A stretch of 64,000 bases of DNA from Roseivivax halotolerans (GCF_900115815.1 NZ_FOXV01000001.1:248001-312000), one strand, 5' to 3'. Counted from the first letter of the stretch, positions 9,015 through 18,615 are shown. Numbers and translations: made by a program. The notes: generated by a model from the letters alone, not told the origin.

Positions 9015-10265
9015 TTAGCCTTTTACGAGCGTGGCCATGTAGAACCCGTCCATGCCGCCGCGCTCTGTCCAGAAATCGGGGCGCAGGCGCAGCCCGCCTT
9101 CGCTGGAACGCCAGTTCTCCTCGATCCAGTCGCCCTCGGGCGGGATCACGGCAAGCCCCGGATGCCGGTCAAGCGCCTCTTCGATCTGCACCTCGCCTTC
9201 ATCGGGAATGAGCGAACAGGTGCAGAAGACCAGCCGGCCGCCCGGCGCCAGAAGGCCAAGCGCGTGATCGAGCATCGCCGCCTGCAATTCGATCAACTCC
9301 GAGATGCCTGCCCCGTCGCGAGCGTGCGGCAGGTCGGGATGGCGACGGATCGTGCCCGTGGCCGAGCACGGCGCATCGAGAAGGATAGCGTTGTAGCGGC
9401 CCTCATGGGTCAGCGCATCGCCAACAACAATCTGGGCGTCGAGGCCGGTACGCGAGAGGTTCTCGCTCACGCGTTGAAGCCGCGCCTCCGACAGATCGAG
9501 CGCCGTGACTTTTGCCCCGCTTGCCGCGAGTTGCAGCGTCTTCCCGCCCGGCGCGGCACACATGTCGAGGACGCTCTTGCCCCGCACGTCTCCGAGCAGC
9601 CGCACCGGCAACGCGGCCGCCGCGTCCTGCACCCACCACTCGCCTGTCTCGAATCCCGGCAAGGCCGAGACCTGCACCCGCGCATCGCAGCGAATGGACC
9701 CGGTGGGAAGACGTGCGCCATTCACGGCCTTGGCCACCGTTTCGGGGTCGGTCCTTGCAGTCAGATCAAGCGGCGCACCGACGGCATGGGCCGCTTCCAT
9801 ACCGCGCACCGCATCGCGCCCCCACGCCTCAAGCAGCGGTCCGCGAAGCCAGTCCGGCAGACGCGAGGGCGGCAGCGTCGCCCATTCGCCCGCAGCCTGA
9901 CCCGCGACTTTCCGAAGCACGGCATTCACCAACCCCTTCAGCGCACGCGTCCGTTTGTGCCCGTCGGCCAGCGTCACGCAGGCATCGACCACACCATGCG
10001 CCGCGCCTCCTTGCGCCAGCTCCACCGTCCCGAGGCGAAGGATGTTCTGCCCCCGAAGCGGCGGTTTTTTCTGAAGATGCGGGCGCAGAAGACGGTCGGC
10101 GCGATCGAGATGCCGCAATGTCTCTGCCGCGAGCCGCTGCGCTGTGGCGCGCGCCTCGGGCGGCATCTTTCGAAAGGAGGGCGCGGCGATCAGGTCGCTC
10201 AGAAGCCGTCCTTCGCCCAATACACCGTCGAGTAGGTCCACGCTTGCGCGCCGTGCCTGATCCAT
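9015..10265 (-). CDS. rsmB: 16S rRNA (cytosine967-C5)-methyltransferase RsmB family
   Basis: A 416-residue RNA m5C methyltransferase. An N-terminal NusB-like helical domain (residues 1-130, with HGVVDACVTLA and LKGLVNAVLRK) precedes the Rossmann catalytic domain. The SAM site reads VLDMCAAPGGKT. The two catalytic cysteines lie in LLDAPCSATG and VFCTCSLIPDEGE, the RsmB/NSUN arrangement. It methylates C967 of 16S rRNA in E. coli. The ATG at 10265 has AAGGCAGG upstream. It is transcribed divergently from the SDHAF4-like gene and precedes the NosR gene by 54 bases without obvious relation. Confidence 0.93.
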   Translation of the reverse strand: MDQARRASVDLLDGVLGEGRLLSDLIAAPSFRKMPPEARATAQRLAAETLRHLDRADRLLRPHLQKKPPLRGQNILRLGTVELAQGGAAHGVVDACVTLADGHKRTRALKGLVNAVLRKVAGQAAGEWATLPPSRLPDWLRGPLLEAWGRDAVRGMEAAHAVGAPLDLTARTDPETVAKAVNGARLPTGSIRCDARVQVSALPGFETGEWWVQDAAAALPVRLLGDVRGKSVLDMCAAPGGKTLQLAASGAKVTALDLSEARLQRVSENLSRTGLDAQIVVGDALTHEGRYNAILLDAPCSATGTIRRHPDLPHARDGAGISELIELQAAMLDHALGLLAPGGRLVFCTCSLIPDEGEVQIEEALDRHPGLAVIPPEGDWIEENWRSSEGGLRLRPDFWTERGGMDGFYMATLVKG

Positions 10266-10330
10266 GTCGCCTGCCTTGTTCCCTGCTGTCGCGCGGATAT
10301 ATCAGTGGGAGACGATCGGAGGAACCGCAG

Positions 10331-10519
10331 ATGAGCGAAGAGAAAAGCGACTTGCCGCCCGCCGCACAGCGCGCATTGGCCGAAGCAGAAGAGCGCCGCC
10401 GTCTCGCGGAGGCAGCTGAAGCTGCCGACCCGCGCCCGATAGAGCTCGGCGGCCGCAAAGGACCGGAGCCCGTCCGCTACGGCGACTGGGAAAAGAAGGG
10501 CCTTGCGATCGACTTCTGA
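10331..10519 (+). CDS. SDHAF4 family miniprotein (DUF1674), succinate dehydrogenase assembly factor-like
   Basis: A 62-residue protein whose last part, ending RYGDWEKKGLAIDF, is the highly conserved C-terminal signature of DUF1674, the bacterial relatives of mitochondrial SDHAF4. SDHAF4 binds the flavinylated SdhA subunit and helps assemble succinate dehydrogenase. The first half is a charged helix rich in Ala and Glu with little conservation. The ATG at 10331 is well supported by GGAGG nine bases upstream. No sdh genes are in the window; isolated location is usual for this family. The assembly role is inferred from the family, not shown by context. Confidence 0.85.
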   Translation: MSEEKSDLPPAAQRALAEAEERRRLAEAAEAADPRPIELGGRKGPEPVRYGDWEKKGLAIDF

Positions 10520-10528
10520 GGCCGCGCC

Positions 10529-10879
10529 TCAGCGCAGGGTAAAGCCCGCCGAGCGGCCTGAGCCACGATCCGAGGTGAAGGTGATGCGGTTGCCCTCGAG
10601 CGTCACGAGCTGGCAGTTGTAACCAAGGTCGTCGCCGCCCCAGTTGAGGCTGCGGCAGAAAAAGCCGTCTTCCCAGCTCCATTGACCGGTTACGTCCCAT
10701 GCCGCCCCCGAGCCGGAGATACCGCCGCCGGGAGTCACGCGCAGATCGACCAGCGGACGGACGAGCCGCTTGCCTTGGACTGCCGATACGAACTCGTCGC
10801 GCGTGTCGACACGCTCCGCCTTGGCCGCGACTGGCGCGGCGATGGCGAGGATCAGGGTCAGAACCAGTGATTTGCGCAT
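10529..10879 (-). CDS. Secreted protein of unknown function next to dapB
   Basis: A 116-residue exported protein: a signal peptide (MRKSLVLTLILAIAAPVAAKA) and a small beta-rich domain with two Cys (FFCRSLNWGG and YNCQLVTLEG), probably disulfide-bonded in the periplasm. The start at 10879 is fixed by AGGAGG eight bases upstream. The gene lies just downstream of dapB on the same strand with a 96-base gap. Homologues in this position may carry a dihydrodipicolinate reductase label through neighbourhood transfer, but nothing in the protein resembles DapB: no Rossmann motif is present. Function unknown. Confidence 0.7.
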   Translation of the reverse strand: MRKSLVLTLILAIAAPVAAKAERVDTRDEFVSAVQGKRLVRPLVDLRVTPGGGISGSGAAWDVTGQWSWEDGFFCRSLNWGGDDLGYNCQLVTLEGNRITFTSDRGSGRSAGFTLR

Positions 10880-10975
10880 GATCGCCTCCTGAAACACACC
10901 TTGATATACGGTGAGATGCGGCGATCGGTTTCGTTTTCCAGCGTGCTGGCGCGGTCGTGAGCCCCTGAAACGTTC

Positions 10976-11788
10976 TCAGTTGAGCCCGAGCACATCCAGC
11001 ATGTCGTAGAAGCCCGGCTCCTGGTCGAGCGCCCAGGACGCCGCCTTGAGGGCCCCGCGCGCGAACAGCGCCCGGTCGGAGGCGACATGGCGGAGGATGA
11101 TACGTTCTCCGGGACCGGCGAATATCACGTCATGTTCTCCGACAATGTCACCGCCCCGGATCGCGCTGAAGCCGATATCGCCCGCCTTGCGCGCGCCGGT
11201 GATACCGTCGCGCCCCCGATCCGACGCATCGGCCAGCGAGACGCCCCGGCCCTCGGCAGCGGCCTCGCCCAGCATCAGCGCGGTGCCCGACGGCGCGTCG
11301 ACCTTGCGGTTGTGATGAGCCTCGACGATCTCGATGTCGAACTCGGTGTCGAGAGCCTCGGCGACCTTCCGCGTCAGCACTGTCAGAAGGTTCACGCCGA
11401 GCGACATGTTACCCGCACGCACCTGAACAGATCCTTTCGCGACCTCGGCCAGCTCGTCCAGTTCTTCATCCGAAAAACCGGTCGTGCCGATGACGTGGAC
11501 AAGCCCGCGCTCCGCGGCGAGCCGCGAAAAGCCCAGCGTCGCGGCGGGCGCGGTAAAATCGATGATCGCGCGCGCCTCGGCGAAGGCTGCCTCCGCGTCG
11601 TCGGTCACGAGAAGCCCAGTCTCCGCACCGCCCATCGCCAGGCCGAGATCGCGGCCGATCCAGTCATGTCCGGCCCGGTCGACCGCGCCCGTCAGTCGCA
11701 GCTTTTCCGAGGCTTGCACCTCGCGCACCAGCATCTGACCCATCCGGCCCGAAACGCCGGTGATGACAACTCCGGGAAGATCGCCCAT
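10976..11788 (-). CDS. dapB: 4-hydroxy-tetrahydrodipicolinate reductase
   Basis: A 270-residue NAD(P)H-dependent reductase of the diaminopimelate/lysine pathway, acting after DapA. The dinucleotide-binding loop is GVSGRMGQM at residues 11-19. The active-site motif [15 protein letters not shown] lies at 156-170, with H158/H159 and K162 as the catalytic and substrate-binding residues known from E. coli DapB. Length matches the family (268-275). dapD, dapE and asd of the same pathway also lie in this window, all as separate units. The gene is divergent from rbfA. Confidence 0.97.
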   Translation of the reverse strand: MGDLPGVVITGVSGRMGQMLVREVQASEKLRLTGAVDRAGHDWIGRDLGLAMGGAETGLLVTDDAEAAFAEARAIIDFTAPAATLGFSRLAAERGLVHVIGTTGFSDEELDELAEVAKGSVQVRAGNMSLGVNLLTVLTRKVAEALDTEFDIEIVEAHHNRKVDAPSGTALMLGEAAAEGRGVSLADASDRGRDGITGARKAGDIGFSAIRGGDIVGEHDVIFAGPGERIILRHVASDRALFARGALKAASWALDQEPGFYDMLDVLGLN

Positions 11789-11872
11789 CGCACGTGCCTC
11801 CGATTGATTTCCTCTGCCTTATCGCGCCTGCTTCGCCTTGGCAAAGTGCCAGCGAAGGCGTATCTGCGATGC

Positions 11873-12271
11873 ATGGCCAAACGCGCTTTCCAAGACGGAC
11901 CCGGACCCAGCCAGCGGCAGCTTCGCGTGGGCGAACTCGTGCGCCGCACCCTGTCGGACGTGCTGATGCGCGGTGACGTGCATGATGCCGACCTGTCGGG
12001 CATGTCGATTACCGTTAGCGAGGTGCGTGTCTCGCCCGATCTCAAGGTCGCCACCGCCTATGTCACGCCGCTTGGCGGCAAGGGGCAGGATCAGGTGGTC
12101 AAGCTCCTGGCGCGGAACGCAAGCGAGCTGCGAAAGCTTGTCGCGAAGAACGTGCAGCTCAAATTCGCGCCCGAGCTGCGGTTTCGCGTCGACGAGACCT
12201 TCGACCGGCTCGACGAGACACGGCGGCTGTTCGATCAGGACAACGTGCGCCGCGACCTCGACGACGAGTGA
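11873..12271 (+). CDS. rbfA: 30S ribosome-binding factor A
   Basis: A 132-residue RbfA with the KH-like fold used in 16S rRNA 5'-end maturation and cold adaptation. The conserved segments RQLRVGELVRRTLSDVL, SITVSEVRVSPDLKVATAYV and the C-terminal ELRFRVDETFDRLDE are all present. The ATG at 11873 gives normal length. The stop overlaps a GTG start of the next gene. In many relatives truB follows rbfA; here the downstream neighbour is a phosphodiester glycosidase-like gene and then pmbA. It is transcribed divergently from dapB. Confidence 0.95.
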   Translation: MAKRAFQDGPGPSQRQLRVGELVRRTLSDVLMRGDVHDADLSGMSITVSEVRVSPDLKVATAYVTPLGGKGQDQVVKLLARNASELRKLVAKNVQLKFAPELRFRVDETFDRLDETRRLFDQDNVRRDLDDE

Positions 12272-13023
12272 CCTTCATGCGCTGGCCCGCCCTTCTCGTT
12301 CCGCTGATCTTCGGCGCGTTGCCCGGCGCGGCAAAAGCCGTCGAGTGCCGCGAATTCGTCTTCGAGGACGTGCCCTACACGCTCTGCCATGTGGACAGCG
12401 CCTCGGAGGACCTGCGCCTTTTCCTTTATGATGAGGATGAGCGGCCCTTCGGAAATTTCGGGCGGCTCGATCAAGCGTTGTCCGCCGGGGGCGAACGGCT
12501 GGCCTTCGCGATGAATGCCGGGATGTATCATCCCGATCGCGCTCCGGTCGGCCATTACGTCGAGGATAACGAGCAATATCGCGGCGTGATCTCGACTTCG
12601 GGACCGGGAAATTTCGGGCTCCTGCCGAACGGCATCTTCTGCATCGGCGACGGGCGCGCCGATGTGATCGAGACCCGGCGCTTCGAGGCGGAATCCCCGT
12701 CATGTCGCTATGCCACGCAGTCCGGGCCGATGCTCGTGATCGACGGGGAGCTGCATCCGCGATTCCTCGAGGACAGCGACAGCCGCTATATCCGCAACGG
12801 TGTCGGCACGTCGGAAGACGGCACCAAGACGATCTTCGCGATCTCCGAGCGCCCGGTGACGTTCCACGAGTTCGGACGGCTCTTCCGCGACGCGCTGGAG
12901 ATGCCTCAGGCGCTGTTCCTCGATGGCAATATCTCGCGGCTTTACGCCCCGGCGATCCGGCGTGCCGATCTGGGCCGCCCGTTGGGACCGATCGTCGGCG
13001 TCGTCGTTTCCGAGGATCGCTGA
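12268..13023 (+). CDS. Phosphodiester glycosidase (NAGPA/DUF2233) domain protein
   Basis: A 251-residue exported protein: a short signal peptide (about residues 1-24) followed by a NAGPA domain. Typical segments are FAMNAGMYHPDRAPVGHYV, LLPNGIFCIGDG, ATQSGPMLVIDGELHPRF and MPQALFLDGNISRLY, with the conserved NAGM, SGP and LDG motifs. Family members hydrolyse sugar-phosphodiester bonds, and YigE of E. coli belongs here. The start is a GTG at 12268 overlapping the rbfA stop (GTGA), followed by an in-frame ATG three codons later. Either could serve; the overlap suggests coupling to rbfA. The substrate is unknown. Confidence 0.82.
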   Translation: MTFMRWPALLVPLIFGALPGAAKAVECREFVFEDVPYTLCHVDSASEDLRLFLYDEDERPFGNFGRLDQALSAGGERLAFAMNAGMYHPDRAPVGHYVEDNEQYRGVISTSGPGNFGLLPNGIFCIGDGRADVIETRRFEAESPSCRYATQSGPMLVIDGELHPRFLEDSDSRYIRNGVGTSEDGTKTIFAISERPVTFHEFGRLFRDALEMPQALFLDGNISRLYAPAIRRADLGRPLGPIVGVVVSEDR

Positions 13024-13091
13024 CGGGCCGAACTTGCGCAGGGCGTGCCCGCGGCCTAGGTCCAGACCACACGATCGCACGAGGGAACCCT

Positions 13092-14438
13092 ATGTCTCAC
13101 GACTTGTCACGCCTGACCGAAGACCTTCTGTCCGCCGCCGCCAAGGCCGGCGCGGACAGTGCCGATGCGATGGCGGTGGACGGCACATCGGTCGGCGTCG
13201 ACGTGCGTGGCGGTGCCCTTGAACAGGCCGAACGCTCCGAAGCGGTCGAGATCGGGCTGAGGGTGCTTCTCGGCAAACGCTCTGCCACCGTGTCGGCATC
13301 GGACGTGCGGGCCGAGACGATGGCTGAGATGGCAGAACGCGCGGTCGCGATGGCCCGTGAAGCGCCGGAAGACCCCTATATCGGCCTTGCGGATGCCGAT
13401 CAGCTTGCCCGCGATTGGGACATCGCCGCGCTGGAGCTGGCCGATCCGGCGGACGAGCCGACGCCTGCCGCGCTCGAAGAAGATGCCCGCCGAGCCGAAG
13501 CGGCGGCATTGGCGGTGGAGGGCGTCACCCGAATGGACGCCGCCTCGGCCGGCTATAGCCGGACTCGCGTTCAGCTTGCCGCCTCGAACGGCTTTTCCGG
13601 CGGCTATACCCGCACTCAGCGCTCCACCTCCTGCGTTGCCATCGCGGGAGATGGCACGGGGATGGAGCGCGATTACGACGGTGACGGCCGTATCTTCCAG
13701 AACGATCTGCGAAGCCCCGAGGATATCGGGCGCAGCGCGGGCGAACGCACCGTGGAGCGGCTCAATCCGCGCCGGCCAAAGACCGGGGCCTACCCGGTTC
13801 TCTTCGACGAGCGCATTGCCGCGTCGCTTATCGGACATCTTCTGCAAGCGGCCTCCGGCACCGCGATTTCGCGCGGGGCCTCCTGGCTTCTGGACGCGCT
13901 CGGGCGCGAGGTGCTCCCCTCCGGCCTGTCGCTGACCGAGGATCCGCACCGCCCCCGCACAATGGGCTCGCGTCCCTTCGACGCCGAAGGTCTGCCGACC
14001 CGGCCCCGCGCCATCGTCGAGGACGGCGTTCTGAAAAGCTACACGTTGGATCTGGCCTGCGCGCGCAAGCTCGATCTGGCGCCGACCGCCAATGCCGCGC
14101 GCTCCGTCGCGTCTGGCCCCTCGCCTTCGGTATGGAACGTGGCGCTTTCCCAGGGCACGCAGAGCCGCGAGGACCTCATCCGCGAGATGGGCACCGGGCT
14201 CATCGTGACATCCATGATCGGCTCCACGATCAACCCCAATACGGGCGATTACTCGCGCGGGGCGTCGGGCCTTTGGGTGGAGAACGGAGAGATCGCCTAT
14301 CCGGTCTCTGGCGTGACGGTCGCTGGCAGCCTGCCCGAGTTCCTGCGCCGCATGACGCCCGCGAATGATGCGCGCCCATGGCTCAGCCGCGTCGTGCCGT
14401 CGCTTCTCGTCGAAGGGCTGACCCTTGCCGGAGAGTGA
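13092..14438 (+). CDS. pmbA: TldD/PmbA family metalloprotease, PmbA-like
   Basis: A 448-residue protein of the PmbA (TldE) type. It has an N-terminal alpha/beta domain (ADSADAMAVDGTSVGVDVRGGALE) and a C-terminal domain with FDERIAASLIGHLLQAASG and the late GSTINPNTGDYSRGASGLWVE region. It lacks the HExxxH zinc motif of TldD, as expected for the PmbA subunit. With TldD it forms a heteromeric protease that cuts unfolded peptides and matures some modified peptides such as microcin B17. The ATG at 13092 gives the family length. It overlaps the next gene's TTG start by 14 bases. Confidence 0.93.
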   Translation: MSHDLSRLTEDLLSAAAKAGADSADAMAVDGTSVGVDVRGGALEQAERSEAVEIGLRVLLGKRSATVSASDVRAETMAEMAERAVAMAREAPEDPYIGLADADQLARDWDIAALELADPADEPTPAALEEDARRAEAAALAVEGVTRMDAASAGYSRTRVQLAASNGFSGGYTRTQRSTSCVAIAGDGTGMERDYDGDGRIFQNDLRSPEDIGRSAGERTVERLNPRRPKTGAYPVLFDERIAASLIGHLLQAASGTAISRGASWLLDALGREVLPSGLSLTEDPHRPRTMGSRPFDAEGLPTRPRAIVEDGVLKSYTLDLACARKLDLAPTANAARSVASGPSPSVWNVALSQGTQSREDLIREMGTGLIVTSMIGSTINPNTGDYSRGASGLWVENGEIAYPVSGVTVAGSLPEFLRRMTPANDARPWLSRVVPSLLVEGLTLAGE

Positions 14439-15213
14439 TCTCGATCTCCTTCTGCGCGCGGCCCGGGCGGCTGCCGAGGTGGCGACGACCTTTATCGGCG
14501 GCGACCTCGATGTGCGCGAAAAAGAGGGAGACCAAGGCCCGGTGACCGCGGCCGACATCGCGGTGAACGAGGTTCTGGAAGACACGTTGCGTACCGCGCG
14601 GCCCGCCTATGGCTGGCTGAGCGAGGAGAGCCCGCACGATCCGCTCCGCCTGACCTCGCCCTCGACCTTCATCATCGACCCGATCGACGGCACGCGCAGC
14701 TTCATCGACGGCTCGGATACCTGGGCGCATTCCTTGGCGATCGCGGAAGCCGGAGAGATCACCGCCGCGGTGGTCTATCTGCCCATGCGCGACAAGCTCT
14801 ACGCTGCCGAAAAGGGTGGCGGCGCGGAGCTCAACGGCTCCGCCATCCGCACCACGAGCCGCGCGGAGATCGCGGGCGCGCAGTTCCTTGCGACGAAGCC
14901 AAATATCGACCCCAAGCACTGGCCGGAAGGGGTGCCGCCCTTTCACCGCTCGCACCGCCCGTCGCTGGCTTACCGGATGTGCCTTGTGGCGGATGGCTCC
15001 TTCGACGGGATGCTGACCTTCCGCGACGCCTGGGAATGGGACATCGCCGCCGGCACGCTTATCGTGGCGGAGGCCGGCGGGCGAGCGACCGACCGCGCCG
15101 GGCAGGCGATGCGCTTCAACCTGCCCTCGGCCCTTCAGAACGGCGTCGTCGCAGGCGGGCCTGCGATGTGGGACAGCACGATGGCCGCGCTTGGTCACGG
15201 CCCCTCTGTCTGA
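14425..15213 (+). CDS. Inositol monophosphatase family phosphatase (CysQ-like)
   Basis: A 262-residue lithium-sensitive-type phosphatase. Metal-binding motifs are SEESP (about residue 67), DPIDGTRSF (about 90) and WEWDIAAG (about 206), the three Mg2+-ligand segments of the IMPase/CysQ family. Family members dephosphorylate inositol phosphate, 3'-phosphoadenosine 5'-phosphate or fructose bisphosphate; a CysQ-like PAP phosphatase role is the common assignment in this group. The start appears to be TTG at 14425, within the last 14 bases of pmbA, giving MPESDLDLLL; no ATG lies early enough. Overlap suggests coupling with pmbA. Confidence 0.88.
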   Translation: MPESDLDLLLRAARAAAEVATTFIGGDLDVREKEGDQGPVTAADIAVNEVLEDTLRTARPAYGWLSEESPHDPLRLTSPSTFIIDPIDGTRSFIDGSDTWAHSLAIAEAGEITAAVVYLPMRDKLYAAEKGGGAELNGSAIRTTSRAEIAGAQFLATKPNIDPKHWPEGVPPFHRSHRPSLAYRMCLVADGSFDGMLTFRDAWEWDIAAGTLIVAEAGGRATDRAGQAMRFNLPSALQNGVVAGGPAMWDSTMAALGHGPSV

Positions 15214-15299
15214 CGCCGGAACCTTGCGTTCCAGCCCTGCCGTGGCCTAATCGGTTCTCAGTGCGACCTGAATAACGGCCCGCAAAGGAGCCCTCGACC

Positions 15300-15539
15300 A
15301 TGCAACGCCTTCACCTCGTCTTCGGCGGCGAACTCGTCGATCCGCAAAAAACCCAGTTCCGCGACGTGGATGACATCCACATCGTCGGGATATTCCCGGA
15401 TTACGCGAGCGCCTATGACGCGTGGAAGAGCGAGGCGCAGCGCACGGTGGACAACGCGCATATGCGCTATTTCATCGCCCATCTGCACCGCCTCCGCGAC
15501 GAGGAGAAGGAAGTCTCGCCGACCGAGGAACTCGGCTGA
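15300..15539 (+). CDS. DUF4170 domain small protein
   Basis: A 79-residue protein starting MQRLHLVFGGELVDPQ, with an alternating strand-helix pattern and a charged C-terminal helix (AHLHRLRDEEKEV). This is the DUF4170 family, restricted largely to Alphaproteobacteria and of unknown function. It lies 17 bases upstream of the KDO transferase-like gene and ahead of lpxK, an arrangement suggesting a link to lipid A synthesis. AAAGGAG sits 10 bases upstream of the start. It is too short and featureless to assign an activity. Confidence 0.8.
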   Translation: MQRLHLVFGGELVDPQKTQFRDVDDIHIVGIFPDYASAYDAWKSEAQRTVDNAHMRYFIAHLHRLRDEEKEVSPTEELG

Positions 15540-15556
15540 GCCCGACCGCGCGCGCG

Positions 15557-16765
15557 ATGTCGAGGCGTCCCTTTTCCCTGTCCGCCTATCTGGCGCTGAC
15601 CCGTCCTGCCGAAGCGCTTGGCCCCGTATTGGAGCGGCCCGCCCGGCCGGACGGCCCGCTGTTGTGGCTGCATGCGGCGAGTGCCACCGATCAGCCGCCC
15701 TTGGCTGCTCTCGCCGCCCGGATAACGCAGCAATCGCCCGAATTGTCATTGCTGAAAACCGGGTATTGGCCCGATGGTGACGCGGTGGATCTGCCCGAGG
15801 AAACCCTTGCCCAGGCACAGGATTTTCTGGCCCATTGGCGGCCGAACCTTCTGGTCTGGGCCGGGCAGGATCTCAGGCCCGCCCTGATGGAGGCGATGCG
15901 GCTTGCAGGACGTGCCTCGCTCCTCGTGAACGCGCGCGAAGCGCCCTTCTCGACGCCTGCCCCGCGTTGGCTACCGGATGCGGCTCCCGCCGCCCTGTCG
16001 CGCTTCAGCCAGATCCTCTGCGTCTCGCGCGAGGCGGAGCGCCGGTTGCGCCGCCTGCTTCCGGCCGAGACACGGATCGAGCGGACAGGGCATCTGACGT
16101 CCGTGCCGCCGCCGCTCGATTGCCCGCCGGATCTGCACGAGGAGGTGGCCGCCGCGATCGGGGGGCGCCCTGTCTGGCTCGCCGCCCGCGCCCGCGCCGG
16201 CGAGATGCGCGACATCTTCGACGCCCATGCCGGGGCGAGCCGCCTCGCTCATCGCCTGCTACTCATTCTCGTGCCCGAGGACCGCGACGATGCGGAGGCC
16301 GCCACCCGTTTTGCAGAGGCCAGCGAGATGCGGATTGCCCGGTGGGACGACGGCGACATGCCCGACGACCTCACCCAGATCGTCCTCTGCGAAAGCCCGG
16401 CCGAGCTTGGGCTTTGGTACCGTCTCGCACCTCTGAGCTTTCTCGGCGGATCGCTGGCCGCCGGGCATGGCGGAACGGATCCGCTGGAGGCGGCGGCCTT
16501 GGGATCGGCGGTGCTCTACGGCCCGAACGTGGGACATCACCTCGCCACCTATTCGCGGCTTGTCGATGCCGGAGCCGCGCGCATCGTCCGGGATGCACAT
16601 TCCCTGTCGGCAGCGGTCTCGCAGGTGATCGCCCCCGATCGCGCGGCGACGATGGCCCATGCCGGCTGGGACGTGGTAACGGCAGGCGCGAAAACCGAGG
16701 ATCGGATCGTCGGGCAGATCTCCTCGATGCTCGATGCCGGCCGCACGCGTACGGAGGCAAAATGA
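15557..16765 (+). CDS. 3-deoxy-D-manno-octulosonic acid (KDO) transferase-like glycosyltransferase
   Basis: A 402-residue protein with the two-domain GT-B layout of WaaA/KdtA. The C-terminal nucleotide-sugar region reads [27 protein letters not shown], close to the family GGHNPLEPA motif. The N-terminal catalytic motif usually HxxSxGE reads HAASATD (H39 to D45), so the catalytic Glu is not conserved as such. No N-terminal membrane anchor is obvious. WaaA adds KDO to lipid IVA at the inner membrane; the neighbours DUF4170 and lpxK support a lipid A role. The altered motif makes a canonical activity uncertain. It overlaps lpxK by ATGA. Confidence 0.78.
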   Translation: MSRRPFSLSAYLALTRPAEALGPVLERPARPDGPLLWLHAASATDQPPLAALAARITQQSPELSLLKTGYWPDGDAVDLPEETLAQAQDFLAHWRPNLLVWAGQDLRPALMEAMRLAGRASLLVNAREAPFSTPAPRWLPDAAPAALSRFSQILCVSREAERRLRRLLPAETRIERTGHLTSVPPPLDCPPDLHEEVAAAIGGRPVWLAARARAGEMRDIFDAHAGASRLAHRLLLILVPEDRDDAEAATRFAEASEMRIARWDDGDMPDDLTQIVLCESPAELGLWYRLAPLSFLGGSLAAGHGGTDPLEAAALGSAVLYGPNVGHHLATYSRLVDAGAARIVRDAHSLSAAVSQVIAPDRAATMAHAGWDVVTAGAKTEDRIVGQISSMLDAGRTRTEAK

Positions 16766-17751
16766 TGCGGCCGCCAGCGTTCTGGTCGAATCCGCCGAAT
16801 GCGCCTGGCCGTGCCGCGCGCGCGCTTGCCCCGCTCGGCCGGGTGACCGAATGGTCCACGGCGCGCCGCGTCTCTCGTCCCGGCAAAAAGCTGGATGTGC
16901 CGGTGATCTGCGTCGGCAATCTCAGCGCTGGCGGTACGGGCAAGACACCTACGGTTATGGATCTGGTCCCGCGTCTCGCAACGCATGGCATCACCGCGCA
17001 TGTCGTCTCGCGCGGCTATGGCGGCACCTTGGCAGGTCCGGTTCGCGTTGACCCGTCGCGCCACGATGCGTCGGAGGTCGGGGACGAGCCACTTCTTCTC
17101 TCCGCCTTCGGCCCGGTCTGGGTCTCCAAGGATCGCGCGGAGGGCGCGGAAGCCGCCATCGCGGAGGGCGCGCAAGCGATCCTGCTGGATGACGGATTTC
17201 AGAACCCGGCTCTGGAGAAAGACCTGTCCATCATCGTGGCGGACGCCGTGCAGGGATTTGGCAACGGTCTTTGCCTTCCTGCAGGTCCGTTGCGCGAGCC
17301 GGTCGGGCCGGGTCTTTCCCGCGCCGATCTTCTGCTCACGATCGGGGACGATACCAGCCAAGAGAGTTTCGACAGCAACTGGCCGCTGCCCGCGGAACTG
17401 CCGCGGCTTCGGGGCGCGCTCGAACCTCTTCAGACGGGCATGTCGTGGGAAGGCCTACGCGCCCTCGCCTTCGCCGGTATCGGCTATCCCGAGAAGTTCT
17501 TCCGCACCCTGCGCGGTCTCGGCGCGGAGGTGATCCGGGCCGAAGCGCTCGACGATCATCAGCCCTTGACCGCCGCCCTGATGACCCGGATCGAAACAGA
17601 AGCGCGGGCGCGCAACGCACAGCTCGTGACGACGGAGAAGGACGCAGTGCGTCTGCCAGCCGATTTCCGCATGAAGGTGCTGACCCTGCCGGTGCGACTG
17701 AAGTTCAAGGACGACGCGCCGCTCGAGGCCGCACTCTCCCGATTGTTCTGA
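16762..17751 (+). CDS. lpxK: Tetraacyldisaccharide 4'-kinase
   Basis: A 329-residue lipid A kinase that phosphorylates the 4' position of tetraacyldisaccharide 1-phosphate. The P-loop [12 protein letters not shown] at 52-63 contains K61. The DGFQNP motif and the C-terminal [10 protein letters not shown] segment, including the catalytic-site acidic residues, are all typical. The N-terminal amphipathic region around [20 protein letters not shown] would associate with the membrane. ACGGAGG lies 6 bases before the ATG at 16762, which overlaps the stop of the KDO transferase-like gene. Identification is secure. Confidence 0.95.
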   Translation: MMRPPAFWSNPPNAPGRAARALAPLGRVTEWSTARRVSRPGKKLDVPVICVGNLSAGGTGKTPTVMDLVPRLATHGITAHVVSRGYGGTLAGPVRVDPSRHDASEVGDEPLLLSAFGPVWVSKDRAEGAEAAIAEGAQAILLDDGFQNPALEKDLSIIVADAVQGFGNGLCLPAGPLREPVGPGLSRADLLLTIGDDTSQESFDSNWPLPAELPRLRGALEPLQTGMSWEGLRALAFAGIGYPEKFFRTLRGLGAEVIRAEALDDHQPLTAALMTRIETEARARNAQLVTTEKDAVRLPADFRMKVLTLPVRLKFKDDAPLEAALSRLF

Positions 17752-18615
17752 TCACTCAGCGGCGAGAGACGAGGGCTCGCCGGGCCGGATCGCGGCGATA
17801 TCCGCGATAATCCCGCGCAGCACCTTGCGGAAGGCGTGGAAATTGGCGCTGGGGCGGATCGTGCGCTCATCCATGTAGATGGCGCGATCGATCTCGATCT
17901 GCACGGCATTCTGGGACCGCGACGGGCGCCCGTAATGCTGCGTGCTGTAGGCACCCGCGAAGGGTGTGTTGCGCGTGACAGCGAGGCCCGCAGAGGTGAA
18001 GGCGGCTTCGATCCTGTCGACGATCTCGCCGTCTGCCGACGCGCCAAACCGATCACCGATGACGATCTCGGGGCGAATCCCGCCCGAACGAGCCGCGCCT
18101 TCGGCTGCCTCGTGCGGCATCGAATGACAATCGATGAGGATCGACGTGCCGAACGCGGCGCGTGCCTCGTCGAGCAGAGTTTGCAGCCGGTCGTGATAGG
18201 GCCGCCAATACCCGGCGATCCGGCGTTCCGCCTCGGCCATGGGAAGCTTGCCGCGATAAATGGCCCGCCCGTTGGCGACGACGCGCGGCACGACCCCGAG
18301 CCCCGAGGCCACGCGGGGGTTGTGGCCGATGCGGCGCACCCCCTCTATCAAGGCCGGGTCGAGCTCGTCGGAGGCGCGATTGAGATCGACGAAGGCGCGC
18401 GGCGCACCCGCCTTGAGAAAGCTCGCACCGTAATCCGTCACGCATTCGAAGAGCCGGTCCACGTAGGCATCCTCGGACGAGCGGATCGCGTGTTCGTCGA
18501 GAACCGTGTGCCGCAGGAACGACCACGGATAATCGCGCGACGAATGCGGCGACGCGAACACGACGCAGCTTGTCAGCGCCTGCGGACGGTAAAGGTGATA
18601 GGCCGATTTCGGCAT
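17752..18615 (-). CDS. N-formylglutamate amidohydrolase family protein
   Basis: A 287-residue HutG-like (PF05013) hydrolase. Landmarks are FASPHSSRDYP near the N-terminus, APRAFVDLNRASDELDP, ILIDCHSMPHEA (metal-binding His and Asp-type residues) and QNAVQIEIDRAIYMDE. These follow the order expected in N-formylglutamate deformylases, zinc-dependent enzymes ending histidine degradation. No other hut genes are in the window, so the physiological substrate may differ. It converges exactly with lpxK, whose stop is adjacent, leaving no room for a separate terminator between them. Confidence 0.85.
   Translation of the reverse strand: MPKSAYHLYRPQALTSCVVFASPHSSRDYPWSFLRHTVLDEHAIRSSEDAYVDRLFECVTDYGASFLKAGAPRAFVDLNRASDELDPALIEGVRRIGHNPRVASGLGVVPRVVANGRAIYRGKLPMAEAERRIAGYWRPYHDRLQTLLDEARAAFGTSILIDCHSMPHEAAEGAARSGGIRPEIVIGDRFGASADGEIVDRIEAAFTSAGLAVTRNTPFAGAYSTQHYGRPSRSQNAVQIEIDRAIYMDERTIRPSANFHAFRKVLRGIIADIAAIRPGEPSSLAAE

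Noticed and set aside
8784..10235. A 483-codon plus-strand frame opposite rsmB and the NosR start
   Set aside because: Spans two unrelated genes on the other strand and has no domain signal.
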